64,000 nucleotides of DNA from Streptomyces lavendulae subsp. lavendulae (lineage in GTDB: Bacteria; Actinomycetota; Actinomycetes; Streptomycetales; Streptomycetaceae). Under the pieces are notes generated by a model. It had not been told where the DNA came from. It did no database searches and was given only the letters and a program-made list of their open reading frames with translations. Where the stretch lies: the NCBI RefSeq assembly GCF_002803845.1, contig NZ_CP024985.1, positions 6,521,501 to 6,585,500 of the forward strand, given 5' to 3'. Of the stretch, positions 40,756 through 49,806 are shown one piece after another. Each line of letters starts with the position of its first letter. Within the stretch, counting starts at the first letter, position 1. The translations under genes were made by a program, and so were the position numbers.

Positions 40756-43617
40756 ATGACCGAAGAACTTTCCCCCGCCGAGCGGTACGCCGCTGCCCGG
40801 ATCCGCGCCGCCGAAGAGGCCTCCGCCCTGGCCCCCTTCCGCGAGATGTACGAATTCGATCTGGACCCGTACCAGGTCGAGGCCTGCAAGGCACTGGAGG
40901 CCGGCAAGGGCGTCCTGGTCGCCGCCCCGACCGGTTCCGGCAAGACCATCGTCGGCGAGTTCGCCGTGCACCTCGCGCTCCGGCAGGGGCGCAAGTGCTT
41001 CTACACGACGCCGATCAAGGCCCTGTCGAACCAGAAGTACGCCGACCTCGTCAAGCGCTACGGCGCCTCGAAGGTGGGCCTGCTGACCGGCGACAACAGC
41101 GTCAACTCCGAGGCGCCGGTGGTCGTGATGACCACCGAGGTGCTCCGCAACATGCTGTACGCGGGCTCCCAGTCGCTCCTGGGCCTGGGCTACGTCGTGA
41201 TGGACGAGGTGCACTACCTCTCCGACCGGTTCCGCGGAGCCGTCTGGGAGGAAGTGATCATCCACCTCCCCGAGTCGGTGACCCTGGTGTCACTGTCCGC
41301 CACCGTCTCCAACGCCGAGGAGTTCGGCGACTGGCTCGACACCGTGCGCGGCGACACCGAGGTGATCGTCTCCGAGGAGCGGCCCGTACCGCTGTGGCAG
41401 CACGTGATGGCCGGCCGGCGGGTCTACGACCTCTTCGAGGAGGAGTCCGACCACGGCGGCCGCGGCTCCGCGCGCCGCGAGGTCAACCCCGACCTGCTGC
41501 GCATGGCCCGCGAGGAGAACACCCGCACCTACAGTCCGAAGGACCGGCGGCGCGGCAAGATGGTCCGCGAGGCCGACCGCGAGCGCGAGCGCCGCTCCCG
41601 CGGCCGGATCTGGACCCCCAGCCGGCCCGAGGTGATCGCGCGCCTGGACGGCGACAACCTGCTGCCCGCCATCAACTTCATCTTCAGCCGGGCCGGCTGC
41701 GAGGCCGCCGTCCAGCAGTGCCTGTACGCGGGCCTGCGGCTCAACGACGACACCGCGCGGCTGAAGGTCCGCGAGATCGTCGAGGAGCGGACCGCCTCCA
41801 TCCCGGCCGAGGACCTGCACGTCCTGGGCTACTACGAGTGGCTCGAAGGCCTGGAGCGGGGCATCGCCGCGCACCACGCGGGCATGCTGCCCACCTTCAA
41901 GGAGGTCGTGGAGGAACTCTTCGTCCGCGGTCTGGTCAAGGCCGTCTTCGCCACCGAGACCCTCGCGCTGGGCATCAACATGCCCGCGCGCACGGTCATC
42001 CTGGAGAAGCTGGTCAAGTGGAACGGCGAGCAGCACGCCGACATCACCCCCGGCGAGTACACGCAGCTCACCGGCCGGGCCGGGCGGCGCGGCATCGACG
42101 TCGAGGGCCACGCGGTGGTGCTCTGGCAGCGCGGCATGGACCCGGTGGGGCTGGCGGGGCTCGCGGGTACCCGTACGTATCCGCTGCGCTCCAGCTTCAA
42201 GCCCTCGTACAACATGGCCGTGAACCTGGTCCAGCAGTTCGGGCGGCACCGCTCGCGCGAGCTCCTGGAGACCTCCTTCGCGCAGTTCCAGGCCGACCGC
42301 TCCGTCGTGGGCATCTCCCGGCAGGTCCAGCGCAACGAGGAGGGCCTGGCGGGCTACCGCGAGGGCATGACCTGCCACCTGGGGGACTTCGAGGAGTACG
42401 CGCGGCTGCGCCGCGACCTGAAGGACCGTGAGACGGACCTGGCCAAGCAGGGCGCGGCGCAGCGCCGGGCGCAGGCCGCCAGTTCGCTGGAGCGGCTCAA
42501 GCCGGGCGACGTCATCCACGTGCCGACGGGCAAGTTCGCCGGGCTCGCGCTGGTCCTGGACCCGGGCGTGCCGGCGGGGCGGGTCAACGGCCACCGCGGG
42601 TACGAGTACGCCGAGGGTCCGCGCCCGCTGGTGCTGACCGTGGAGCGGCAGGTCAAGCGGCTCGCCGTGATCGACTTCCCGGTGCCGGTCGAGGCCGTCG
42701 ACCGGATGCGGATCCCCAAGACGTTCAACGCCCGTTCGCCGCAGTCCCGCAGGGACCTGGCGACGGCGCTGCGCAACAAGGCCGGTCACCTCGTGCCCGA
42801 ACGGCACCGTCCGGGCCGGGCGGCGGCGGCCGACGACCGGGAGATCGCCCGGCTGCGGGCCGAGCTGCGCGCGCACCCCTGTCACGGCTGTGACGAGCGC
42901 GAGGACCACGCGCGCTGGGCGGAGCGCTTCCACCGGCTCAAGCGGGACACGCAGCAGCTGGAGCGGCGCATCGAGGGCCGGACGAACACCATCGCCCGCA
43001 CCTTCGACCGGATCCACGCGCTGCTGACCGAGCTGGACTACCTGCGCGAGGACGAGGTCACCGTGCACGGCAAGCGGCTCGCCCGGCTCTACGGGGAGCT
43101 CGACCTGCTGGCGTCGGAGTGTCTGCGCGAGGGGGTCTGGGAGGGGCTCAGCCCGGCGGAACTGGCGGCCTGCGTCTCGGCGTTGGTCTTCGAGGCCCGG
43201 CAGTCGGACGACGCCACGCCGCCGAAGGTGCCGAACGGGCCCGCCAAGGCGGCGCTCGGCGAGATGGTCCGGATCTGGGGCCGGCTCGACGCGCTGGAGG
43301 AGGAGCACCGCATCAACCAGGCGGAGGGCGTGGGCCAGCGCGAGCCGGACCTCGGCTTCGCGTGGGCGGCGTACCAGTGGGCCTCCGACAAGAGCCTGGA
43401 CGAGGTGCTGCGCGAGGCGGAGATGCCGGCCGGTGACTTCGTGCGCTGGTGCAAGCAGGTCATCGACGTCCTGGGGCAGATCGCCGCGGCGGCTCCGGGC
43501 TCTTCGGCCCCGGCGTCCTCGGCGTCCTCTGCGGGTGGGAGCACGGTGGCGCGCAATGCCCGTAAGGCCGTGGACGCCCTACTTCGGGGTGTAGTGGCCT
43601 ACAGCTCGGTCGGATAG
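40756..43617 (+). CDS. helY: Superfamily 2 DEAD/DEAH-box RNA helicase, HelY/Mtr4/Ski2-like
   Basis: A 953-residue helicase. The RecA-like core (about 25-470) has motif I AAPTGSGKTI, motif II VVMDEVHYLSD, motif III LSATVSNAEEF and motif VI GRAGRRGID; a charged insert (about 225-285) follows the first RecA domain. The second part has the winged-helix and stalk-like regions of Ski2-type helicases (DSHCT-type C-terminal domain, about 800-950). It is predicted to unwind RNA for turnover. tatA-tatC-helY is a conserved actinobacterial order. It ends within a T-tailed hairpin. Confidence 0.92.
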   Translation: MTEELSPAERYAAARIRAAEEASALAPFREMYEFDLDPYQVEACKALEAGKGVLVAAPTGSGKTIVGEFAVHLALRQGRKCFYTTPIKALSNQKYADLVKRYGASKVGLLTGDNSVNSEAPVVVMTTEVLRNMLYAGSQSLLGLGYVVMDEVHYLSDRFRGAVWEEVIIHLPESVTLVSLSATVSNAEEFGDWLDTVRGDTEVIVSEERPVPLWQHVMAGRRVYDLFEEESDHGGRGSARREVNPDLLRMAREENTRTYSPKDRRRGKMVREADRERERRSRGRIWTPSRPEVIARLDGDNLLPAINFIFSRAGCEAAVQQCLYAGLRLNDDTARLKVREIVEERTASIPAEDLHVLGYYEWLEGLERGIAAHHAGMLPTFKEVVEELFVRGLVKAVFATETLALGINMPARTVILEKLVKWNGEQHADITPGEYTQLTGRAGRRGIDVEGHAVVLWQRGMDPVGLAGLAGTRTYPLRSSFKPSYNMAVNLVQQFGRHRSRELLETSFAQFQADRSVVGISRQVQRNEEGLAGYREGMTCHLGDFEEYARLRRDLKDRETDLAKQGAAQRRAQAASSLERLKPGDVIHVPTGKFAGLALVLDPGVPAGRVNGHRGYEYAEGPRPLVLTVERQVKRLAVIDFPVPVEAVDRMRIPKTFNARSPQSRRDLATALRNKAGHLVPERHRPGRAAAADDREIARLRAELRAHPCHGCDEREDHARWAERFHRLKRDTQQLERRIEGRTNTIARTFDRIHALLTELDYLREDEVTVHGKRLARLYGELDLLASECLREGVWEGLSPAELAACVSALVFEARQSDDATPPKVPNGPAKAALGEMVRIWGRLDALEEEHRINQAEGVGQREPDLGFAWAAYQWASDKSLDEVLREAEMPAGDFVRWCKQVIDVLGQIAAAAPGSSAPASSASSAGGSTVARNARKAVDALLRGVVAYSSVG

Positions 43618-43625
43618 GCCTTTTT
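43596..43625 (+). terminator. Terminator overlapping the helY stop codon
   Basis: GGCCTA (43596) pairs with TAGGCC (43615), the latter containing the helY TAG stop, followed directly by TTTTT. A compact intrinsic terminator. Confidence 0.65.
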
Positions 43626-43672
43626 GGGTCTTCCTCTAAAGGCTGGGTTGGCCAGATCTCATCTCTTGCCAT

Positions 43673-43702
43673 GATCGTTTGAACGTGTCCTGTGCGACGA
43701 TC
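43673..43702. promoter_or_regulatory. Candidate TetR operator
   Basis: GATCGT and ACGATC arms flank an 18-nt centre just upstream of the TetR gene start at 43708, a spacing suitable for autoregulation. Confidence 0.4.
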
Positions 43703-43707
43703 GGCGC

Positions 43708-44412
43708 ATGAGCGGTGGAACGGACGAAGGACCGAGACGGGTCGGCCGGCCACGCGCCGATCAGCTCAGACCGTACAGCGGCCGGCCGCCGCGCGAGGAG
43801 CTCCTCTGCGCGGCGGCCGAGCTCTTCACGGTGCGCGGGTACGCGGCCACCACCACACGGGCGGTGGCCGAACGGGCCGGACTGCGCCAGGCCACGATGT
43901 ACCACTACTTCGGCGGCAAGGAGGAACTCCTCGCCGAACTCCTGGAGTCCACGGTCACGCCCTCCCTGGTCCTGTCCCGGCGGCTGCTGGCCGACGACGG
44001 CCGGCCCGCCGCGCACCGGCTGTGGGAGCTGTGCCGCTCGGACGTGCTGCTGCTGTGCGGGGGGCCGTACGACCTCGGCGCCCTGTACCTGCTGCCGGAG
44101 CTGCGGGGTCCGCGCTTCACGCCGTTCCGGCGGATGCGCGAGGAACTGCGCGACGCCTACCGGGCGTTGCTGCGCGCCACGTCCGTGGGCGCCGAACTCG
44201 CCGGGGACAGCGCCGGTCTGACGCTCCGCAACGACCTGGTGTTCGGCCTGATCGAGGGCGTCATGCTGATCCACCGCTCCGATCCGGGCCGCCCGGTGGC
44301 GGCCTTCGCCGAGGCCGCCGCCGACGCCGCCCTGCGGATCGCGGGCGTCACGCGGCCGCCGGCCCCGGGTCCCGTTCCCAGCCTTCCGGGTCCTCCCAGG
44401 CCCGCAGGGTGA
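43708..44412 (+). CDS. TetR-family transcriptional regulator
   Basis: A 234-residue regulator. The N-terminal TetR HTH (about 28-75) reads LCAAAELFTVRGYAATTTRAVAERAGLRQATMYHYFGGKEELL in part, and the variable C-terminal ligand domain follows. The last 65 bp overlap the 3' end of the convergent pseudouridine synthase gene, so antisense interference between the two is possible. The ligand and targets are unknown. The N-terminal tail (GTDEGPRRVGRPRADQLR) is basic and probably contacts DNA. Confidence 0.9.
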   Translation: MSGGTDEGPRRVGRPRADQLRPYSGRPPREELLCAAAELFTVRGYAATTTRAVAERAGLRQATMYHYFGGKEELLAELLESTVTPSLVLSRRLLADDGRPAAHRLWELCRSDVLLLCGGPYDLGALYLLPELRGPRFTPFRRMREELRDAYRALLRATSVGAELAGDSAGLTLRNDLVFGLIEGVMLIHRSDPGRPVAAFAEAAADAALRIAGVTRPPAPGPVPSLPGPPRPAG

Positions 44413-45325
44413 GGCCCGACTCCAGCCGGTGTTCCACTCCCGTGACCGGATCGGTGAAGGACAGGGTCCGGGCCAGCAGCTGGAGCGGACGGCGGTAGTC
44501 CGCCGGGTCTGCTGCCGCGGCCACCACCGGGTAGACCGGATCGCCGAGCAGGGGCAGGCCCAGCGCGTTCATGTGCACCCGCAGCTGGTGCGTGCGGCCG
44601 GTGCGGGGCGTCAGCCGGTAGCGTCCCAGCGGGCCCCGGGTGCCGGTCAGCTCGACCATGCTCTCGGCGTTCGGTTCGGCGTCCGGGACCTCGACCGCCG
44701 CCATCACCCCGCGCACCTTCTCGATGTGGCTGCGGACCACGCGGGGGAGTTCCACCGCCGGGTCGTGGCGGGCGATCGCCTCGTACTCCTTGTGGACCCG
44801 GCGCTCCTGGAACAGCAGCTGGTAGGCGCCGCGGTCCTCGGGTCGGATGCTGAACATGACCAGTCCCGCCGTCATCCGGTCCAGCCGGTGCGCCGGGCTG
44901 AGGGCCGGCAGGTCCAGTTCCTCGCGCAGCCGGGCCAGGGCGGTCTGGGTGACGTGGCTGCCGCGCGGGGTGGTCGCCAGGAAGTGCGGCTTGTCCACCA
45001 CCAGCAGGTGCCGGTCGCGGTACACGACGCCGATCGGGAACGGCACGCGCGGCTCGGAGGGCATGTCCCGGTGGAACCAGAGCCAGCCGCCCGGCTCGTA
45101 CGGGTCCTGCGGGCGCAGCACCCGGCCGCCCGGGCCGAGCACCCGGCCGGTGGCCAGCAGCCGCGCCATCGACTCGGCGCCGCGGGTGCCGGCGTAGCGC
45201 TCGCTCAGGTAGTCGCCGAGGAGCCGCCAGCGTCCTTCCGGGTCGGGGGGCAGGCGCATGCGGACCGGGTCGATCCCGGCGATCTGGGGGAGCGGTGCGG
45301 GCGGGATGTGGGATCTGCGGCTCAT
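44348..45325 (-). CDS. RluA-family pseudouridine synthase
   Basis: A 325-residue RNA pseudouridine synthase of the RluA/RluD class. The catalytic Asp is in HRLDRMTAG, followed by KEYEAIARH and the RTGRTHQLRVHMNALGLPLLGDP motif. An N-terminal extension (about 1-75) is not a clear S4 domain. The target (rRNA or tRNA) cannot be told. On the minus strand a TACCCT box lies 7 nt before the ATG, suggesting a leaderless message. It is 18 bp from the serine hydrolase gene upstream and overlaps the TetR gene tail-to-tail. Confidence 0.93.
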   Translation of the reverse strand: MSRRSHIPPAPLPQIAGIDPVRMRLPPDPEGRWRLLGDYLSERYAGTRGAESMARLLATGRVLGPGGRVLRPQDPYEPGGWLWFHRDMPSEPRVPFPIGVVYRDRHLLVVDKPHFLATTPRGSHVTQTALARLREELDLPALSPAHRLDRMTAGLVMFSIRPEDRGAYQLLFQERRVHKEYEAIARHDPAVELPRVVRSHIEKVRGVMAAVEVPDAEPNAESMVELTGTRGPLGRYRLTPRTGRTHQLRVHMNALGLPLLGDPVYPVVAAAADPADYRRPLQLLARTLSFTDPVTGVEHRLESGLTLRAWEDPEGWERDPGPAAA

Positions 45326-45343
45326 CGGGACCAGGGTAGGGGG

Positions 45344-46924
45344 CTATTGCCGGGTGAAGGTGCCCAGGTGGTCCCGGTCCAGGTACTCGACGCGGACCGT
45401 GCCGTCGGCGAAGGTGACGCCGGTGCGGCCGACGGCGTTCTCGCCGGTGGTGACGAAGCTGAAGGTGTCGCCGTCGTAGTGGGTGAGGGGGAAGCGCAGC
45501 GGCCGGGGGCCGAGGGACAGGACCAGGCCCTTGCCGCCGGGGGACGCCGTGACGGTGAGGGGGCCGTAGTACGGGTTCCGGTAGGTGCCGGTGTACGCGG
45601 CGGGGTCGCGGGCGGGCTTCGCAACGGCGGGCGGGTGCGCGTAGTCGGTGGGGGAGCGTTCCGCCGCGGCGGCAGCGGCGTAGAGGGAGGCGGTCAGGGC
45701 CAGCCAGTCGGTGCCGGGCCGGCCGTGCTCGGCGGTGTCGAAGAAGTCCAGGGCCACGGCGTCGGCGAGACCGGCGGGGGCGCCGTTGGTCAGGACGACG
45801 ATGCCGAGCCGTTCCAGGGGGAGCATGGTCACGTTGGTGTTGGCGCCGAGGGCGAAGCCACCGGAGTGGCTCAGGCGGAGCCGGCCCGCGTCGTCGTAGC
45901 TCACGTTCCAGCCGAGGCCGTAGAACTGCGGGGTGCCCGCGGGTGTCCGGGCCTGGGTGACGCTCTCGGGGACGCGGGTGCGGTCGAGGCCGGCGGCGGG
46001 GACGATCCGCTTGCCGTCGAGGGTGCCGTCGGCGAGCTGGAGGCGCAGCCAGCGGGACATGTCGCGGGCGGTGGAACTGACCCCGCCCGCCGGGGTCTGG
46101 GCGTCGGCGTCGCGCACGTAGCGGGGGCTCCAGGTGCCGTCGGGGTTCCTGACGTGGCCGTAGGCGCGGTCGGGGGCGTGGGCGTAGGCGGAGAACTCCG
46201 TGCTGGTTCGGGTCATTCCGGCGGGCTTGAAGAGGGTGTCCTCGCTCAGCTTCTGCCAGCTGACGCCGTGCGCGCGGGCGACGGCCTCTGCGGCGGCGGT
46301 GAGGCCGAAGTTGGTGTAGGCGTAGCTCGCGCGGAAGGGGGTGAGGGGTTCGAGGCGGAGGTGGCCGAGGATGTACGGACGGTCGTAGCCGAGGTCTTCG
46401 AGGAGGTCCCCGGCGTGGTCGGGGAGGCCGCTGCGGTGGGAGAAGAGGTCGGCGGCGGTGACGTGCGCGGTGACCCAGGGGTCCTTGAGGGCGAAGCCGG
46501 GCAGGGCGTCGCCCAGCGGTGCGTCCCAGGCGGCGGGGTCGGTGAGGGTGGCGGCCACGACGGTGGAGGAGACCGGCTTCGAGACGGAGGCCAGCTGGAA
46601 GACGGTGTCGGGGTCGACCTTGGCGGCTTCGCCGGTGCGGCGGAGGCCGAAGCCCTTGAGGTAGACCACCCGGTCGTCGTGGACCACCGCCACGGAGAGG
46701 CCGGGCACGCCGGTGCGGCGCATGCCGTCGGTGACGGTGGAGTCGAGACGGGCCACGGCGGCGGCGACGGCGGAGTCGCTCAGCAGGGGCCTGGGCGGCG
46801 GGGGCGGTGTCGGGGCCGGTGTCGGCGACGGGGCCGGCGAGGCTCCTGCGGGGGCGGCGGTGGCCGCCGCCGAGGCCAGGAGGAACGCGGCTCCGGCAAG
46901 CCCTGCCGCTCGGAGCGTACGCAT
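45344..46924 (-). CDS. Secreted serine hydrolase, beta-lactamase/D-alanyl-D-alanine peptidase family
   Basis: A 526-residue exported protein of the class C beta-lactamase/AmpH-like fold. The signal peptide (about 1-24) is followed by a Pro/Thr/Ala-rich linker (about 25-48). The nucleophile is in the SxxK motif SVSK at 113-116, and YAYTNFGL carries the Tyr-x-Asn motif. The last 110 residues (about 415-526) form a lipocalin-like beta domain common in these proteins. It may act on peptidoglycan peptides, esters or beta-lactams; the substrate is unknown. Upstream lies the siderophore-interacting gene, 226 bp away. Confidence 0.88.
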   Translation of the reverse strand: MRTLRAAGLAGAAFLLASAAATAAPAGASPAPSPTPAPTPPPPPRPLLSDSAVAAAVARLDSTVTDGMRRTGVPGLSVAVVHDDRVVYLKGFGLRRTGEAAKVDPDTVFQLASVSKPVSSTVVAATLTDPAAWDAPLGDALPGFALKDPWVTAHVTAADLFSHRSGLPDHAGDLLEDLGYDRPYILGHLRLEPLTPFRASYAYTNFGLTAAAEAVARAHGVSWQKLSEDTLFKPAGMTRTSTEFSAYAHAPDRAYGHVRNPDGTWSPRYVRDADAQTPAGGVSSTARDMSRWLRLQLADGTLDGKRIVPAAGLDRTRVPESVTQARTPAGTPQFYGLGWNVSYDDAGRLRLSHSGGFALGANTNVTMLPLERLGIVVLTNGAPAGLADAVALDFFDTAEHGRPGTDWLALTASLYAAAAAAERSPTDYAHPPAVAKPARDPAAYTGTYRNPYYGPLTVTASPGGKGLVLSLGPRPLRFPLTHYDGDTFSFVTTGENAVGRTGVTFADGTVRVEYLDRDHLGTFTRQ

Positions 46925-47005
46925 GGGCTCATTGTCCCGCCGGCCGACGCCCCCTGCGCGCCGGCCGCGAGGCGGACCCGGGGCCGTCCCGTTGCGGCGC
47001 CGCCG

Positions 47006-47024
47006 CCGGGGGCGCCGCCCCCGG
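47006..47024 (-). terminator. Hairpin after the siderophore-interacting protein gene
   Basis: CCGGGGG / CCCCCGG arms with a 5-nt loop in the gap 46925-47150, which has no gene and is very GC-rich. Confidence 0.45.
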
Positions 47025-47150
47025 GCCCCCGCGCCTCAAACGGCGACGGGGCTGGATTCGGGCGGGGCTGGACCGGGTCCGGGCGCAGGCGCCGGAGGGG
47101 CGCCGGGGCGGCTGTGGGCCCCGGCGGCCCGGAAGCCGTGTGGCGGGCCG

Positions 47151-47996
47151 TCAGGCCGCGGCGGCCGTGGAGAGGTCCTGTTCGGCCTCCACCGAGGCGT
47201 TCCAGTCGCGCTTGATCGCGCGCCAGCCCTCGTCCGTCTCGCCCTGGCGCCAGTAGCCCGAGATCGACAGGCGGTCACGCGTGATCCCGCGGTCCAGGCG
47301 GAGGTGGCGGCGGAGTTCCTTCACGAAGCCCGCCTCGCCGTGGACGAAGGCGTGGACGTCCTCGGAGGGGAACTCCAGGGAGGTGACCGCCTCCACGAGG
47401 GCCGCGCCCACCGGACGGTCCCCGCGGTGCAGCCAGACCGGGGCGACCCCGTCCGGCGTGGCGATCTCCTGCTCGTCGGCCGGGCCGTCGACCTCGATGA
47501 AGGCGTGCACCCGCGCGCCCGCAGGCATCCGCTCCATGGCGGCGGCGATCGCCGGAAGCGCGCTCTCGTCGCCCGCCAGGAGGTGCCATCCGGCCATCGG
47601 GTCGGGAGCGTACGCGCCGCCCGGGCCGAGGAAGTGCACCGTTTCTCCAGGCTGGACGCGGGCCGCCCAGGGGCCGGCCAGGCCCTCGTCGCCGTGGACG
47701 ACGAAGTCCAGGGTCAGCTCCCGGTGCGTCGGGTCCCACGCGCGGACCGTGTACGCGCGCTGGCGCGGCCAGGCCTCGCGGTGGTGCGTCGCGCGGATCC
47801 GGTCCAGGTCCCAGGGCTCCGCGTACCGCACGCCCTCGGGGGCGAACAAGAGCTTCACGTAGTGGTCGGTGTACACGCCCGCGCCGAAGTCGGCCAGCCC
47901 GTCACCGCCCAGCACGAGCCGGACCATGTGCGGCGTCAGCCGCTCGGTGCGTACGACGACTGCGGTGCCGACTGTGCGGGCGCGTCCTTCTGCCAC
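47151..47996 (-). CDS. Siderophore-interacting protein (FAD-binding ferric-siderophore reductase)
   Basis: A 281-residue ViuB/YqjH-type flavin reductase that releases iron from ferric siderophores. FAD-binding (about 20-135, with RAYTVRAWD) and SIP C-terminal NAD(P)H domains (about 140-275, LLAGDESALPAI, GYWRQGETDEGW) are present. The GTG at 47996 follows AGGGGAGA. A palindromic iron box lies 25 bp upstream, so control by a DmdR/IdeR-type repressor is expected. No siderophore synthesis or uptake genes are adjacent. Confidence 0.92.
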   Translation of the reverse strand: MAEGRARTVGTAVVVRTERLTPHMVRLVLGGDGLADFGAGVYTDHYVKLLFAPEGVRYAEPWDLDRIRATHHREAWPRQRAYTVRAWDPTHRELTLDFVVHGDEGLAGPWAARVQPGETVHFLGPGGAYAPDPMAGWHLLAGDESALPAIAAAMERMPAGARVHAFIEVDGPADEQEIATPDGVAPVWLHRGDRPVGAALVEAVTSLEFPSEDVHAFVHGEAGFVKELRRHLRLDRGITRDRLSISGYWRQGETDEGWRAIKRDWNASVEAEQDLSTAAAA

Positions 47997-48020
47997 GGCG
48001 TCTCCCCTGAACTTACGAAG

Positions 48021-48036
48021 CTTAGGATTACCTAAG
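48021..48036 (-). promoter_or_regulatory. Iron box (DmdR/IdeR-type operator)
   Basis: CTTAGGATTACCTAAG is a 6-4-6 palindrome, close to the TTAGGTTAGGCTAACCTAA consensus. It sits 25 bp upstream of the siderophore-interacting protein start. Confidence 0.7.
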
Positions 48037-48044
48037 TTAGCACC

Positions 48045-48968
48045 TCATGGGCGCAGTGCGCCGCTCAGACGGGATACCGCTCCTCCCAAACCCCACCGAT
48101 GGGCGAGTGCGTCGACCAGTTCCGGCTGTGCCGGAAGGTGCGGAAGGGTCGGGTCGAAGGCCGGGAGCGGCACGTCGGAGGCCACCTTGACGACCTTGGG
48201 CGCCACCGCCAGGTACGGGCGGGATTCCTCCAGCCGCTTGCGCTGGGTGGGGGTCAGCTTCGACTTCGGGTCGCCGACCGCGGCGAGGATCCCCGCGAGG
48301 TCCCCGTACGCGTCCAGCAGCTTCGCGGCCGTCTTCTCGCCGATGCCGGGGACCCCCGGCAGGCCGTCGCTCGGGTCGCCGCGCAGCAGCGCGAGGTCCG
48401 CGTAGCCCGGGCCGTCCACCCCGTACTTCTCGCGCAGCCAGGCCTCGTCCGTGACCTGGAGGGTGCCGACGCCCTTGAGGGGGTACAGGACGCGGCGCCG
48501 GCGGGCGTCGTCCACCAGCTGGTAGAGGTCCCGGTCGCCGGTGACGATGTCCACCGGGCCGGTCGCCCGTGCGGTGAGCGTGCCGATCACGTCGTCCGCC
48601 TCGTACCCGGCGACGCCGACGCGGGCGATGCCGAAGGCGTCCAGGGCCGCCTCGATGATCGGCACCTGCGGGGCGAGGGTGTCCGGGGTCTCCTCCACGT
48701 CGGGGCCGGTCTCCGTCTCCACCGCGACCCGGTGCGCCTTGTAGGAGGGGATCAGCTCCACCCGCCAGTGCGGCCGCCAGTCGGCGTCCATGCAGGCCAC
48801 CAGGTCGTCCGGGCGGTGGTCCTGGACCAGGCGTCCGATGAAGTCGAGCAGCCCGCGCACCGCGTTGACGGGGGTGCCGTCGGGGGCCTTCACGGAGTCC
48901 GGCACGCCGAAGTAGGCGCGGTAGTAGAGGGAGGCGGTGTCCAGGAGCATCAGGCGTCGTGTCGTCAC
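48045..48968 (-). CDS. Stand-alone 5'-3' exonuclease (Pol I N-domain / FEN-like)
   Basis: A 307-residue flap-endonuclease-type nuclease without a polymerase domain. Metal-binding acidic residues are in LMLLDTASLYYRAYF, YEADDVIGTL and IVTGDRDLYQLV; the helix-3-turn-helix DNA clamp is GVPGIGEKTAAKLL. It should process RNA primers or DNA flaps, parallel to the exonuclease domain of PolA. I chose GTG 48968, but the upstream region lacks a clear ribosome site; ATG 49022 is the other option. The iron box at 48021-48036 is just beyond its 3' end. Confidence 0.9.
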   Translation of the reverse strand: MTTRRLMLLDTASLYYRAYFGVPDSVKAPDGTPVNAVRGLLDFIGRLVQDHRPDDLVACMDADWRPHWRVELIPSYKAHRVAVETETGPDVEETPDTLAPQVPIIEAALDAFGIARVGVAGYEADDVIGTLTARATGPVDIVTGDRDLYQLVDDARRRRVLYPLKGVGTLQVTDEAWLREKYGVDGPGYADLALLRGDPSDGLPGVPGIGEKTAAKLLDAYGDLAGILAAVGDPKSKLTPTQRKRLEESRPYLAVAPKVVKVASDVPLPAFDPTLPHLPAQPELVDALAHRWGLGGAVSRLSGALRP

Positions 48969-49130
48969 GGAGACGATGATGCCGCACGGGCGGTGGGGGG
49001 CCGACGGCGTCGGCGCCGTCACTCCAACAGTGCGCCCGGCGCGCGCGGGGGCGGGCTTTCGCGGAGGGTGTTGATCACTGGCAGGACGTTCTGCCCGCCC
49101 GGTCCCCCACGCGAGGAGTCTCGGACGCCC

Positions 49131-49247
49131 ATGGTCGCCGTTGTCGCCGCCGCCGCCGTTGTCGCCGCCGCTTCCGTCGCCGTTGCCGTCGCGGTCCGCG
49201 CCGTTCCGGCGGGCGGCGGGCTCATAGGCGCGGCCCTGATCGGCTGA
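49131..49247 (+). CDS. Possible very small hydrophobic protein (38 residues)
   Basis: From the ATG at 49131 a 38-codon frame encodes an almost pure Ala/Val helix (VAVVAAAAVVAAASVAVAVAVRAV) followed by GGGLIGAALIG. GAGGAG lies 12 nt before the ATG. It could be a small membrane peptide, but its coding DNA is built from GTCGCCGCC-like repeats, so it may be chance. Judged uncertain. Confidence 0.35.
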   Translation: MVAVVAAAAVVAAASVAVAVAVRAVPAGGGLIGAALIG

Positions 49248-49760
49248 CGCCCCCGGCCCCGCCCCGCCGAGGCCTCCGCGTCCGTGCGGCCGGACCGCGG
49301 ACCACCGCCCCGAGCCCGGAGCCTGCCCCTGGCTCCGCCCCGCACCTGGTCCGTGTCCCGTGCCCGGCCCCTGCCCGGGACCCGGCCCGGCCCGGCCCTA
49401 CCCGACCGGCCCGAATCCGGCCTGACCCGGACTCTGCCCGGCCCGGCCGACGCCCACCGGGAACCGTGCCTGGGCCCTGCCCCAGTCCCGACCTGCCCCA
49501 GTCCCGACCTGCCTCACCCGACCCCGTCGGCCTCACCCGGGCAGGCCGGGCCTGACCTGGACCTGCCCGGCCGGACCTTGACCGGCCCCGCCGCCCGGGC
49601 CGACCCGGGCTGAGCCGGACCTTGGCCCGGACCGGCCTGACCCGGCCCGACCGGCCTCACCCCGGCCCGGCCCGCCCACCCGGCCCGGCCCGCCCGGACC
49701 GGGGCGGTTCGGGTTCGGGCCGGTTCGGGCCGGGGCCGGGAGTCGTACCCCTGCTTCGGG
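49248..49760. repeat. Low-complexity GC-rich intergenic repeat block
   Basis: About 510 bp made of degenerate C-rich words such as CCCGGCCCGG, CCTGACCCGG and CCCGACCTGCCCCAGT (the last motif is tandemly repeated near 49485-49512). Strong C-over-G strand bias on the plus strand, no codon structure convincing on either strand. It lies between the small ORF and the DyP peroxidase gene. No gene seen. Confidence 0.7.
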
Positions 49761-49806
49761 CGTGTGGTGCGGGGGCGTTCCGTTCGTATCTCACCCAGGA
49801 GTTGCC

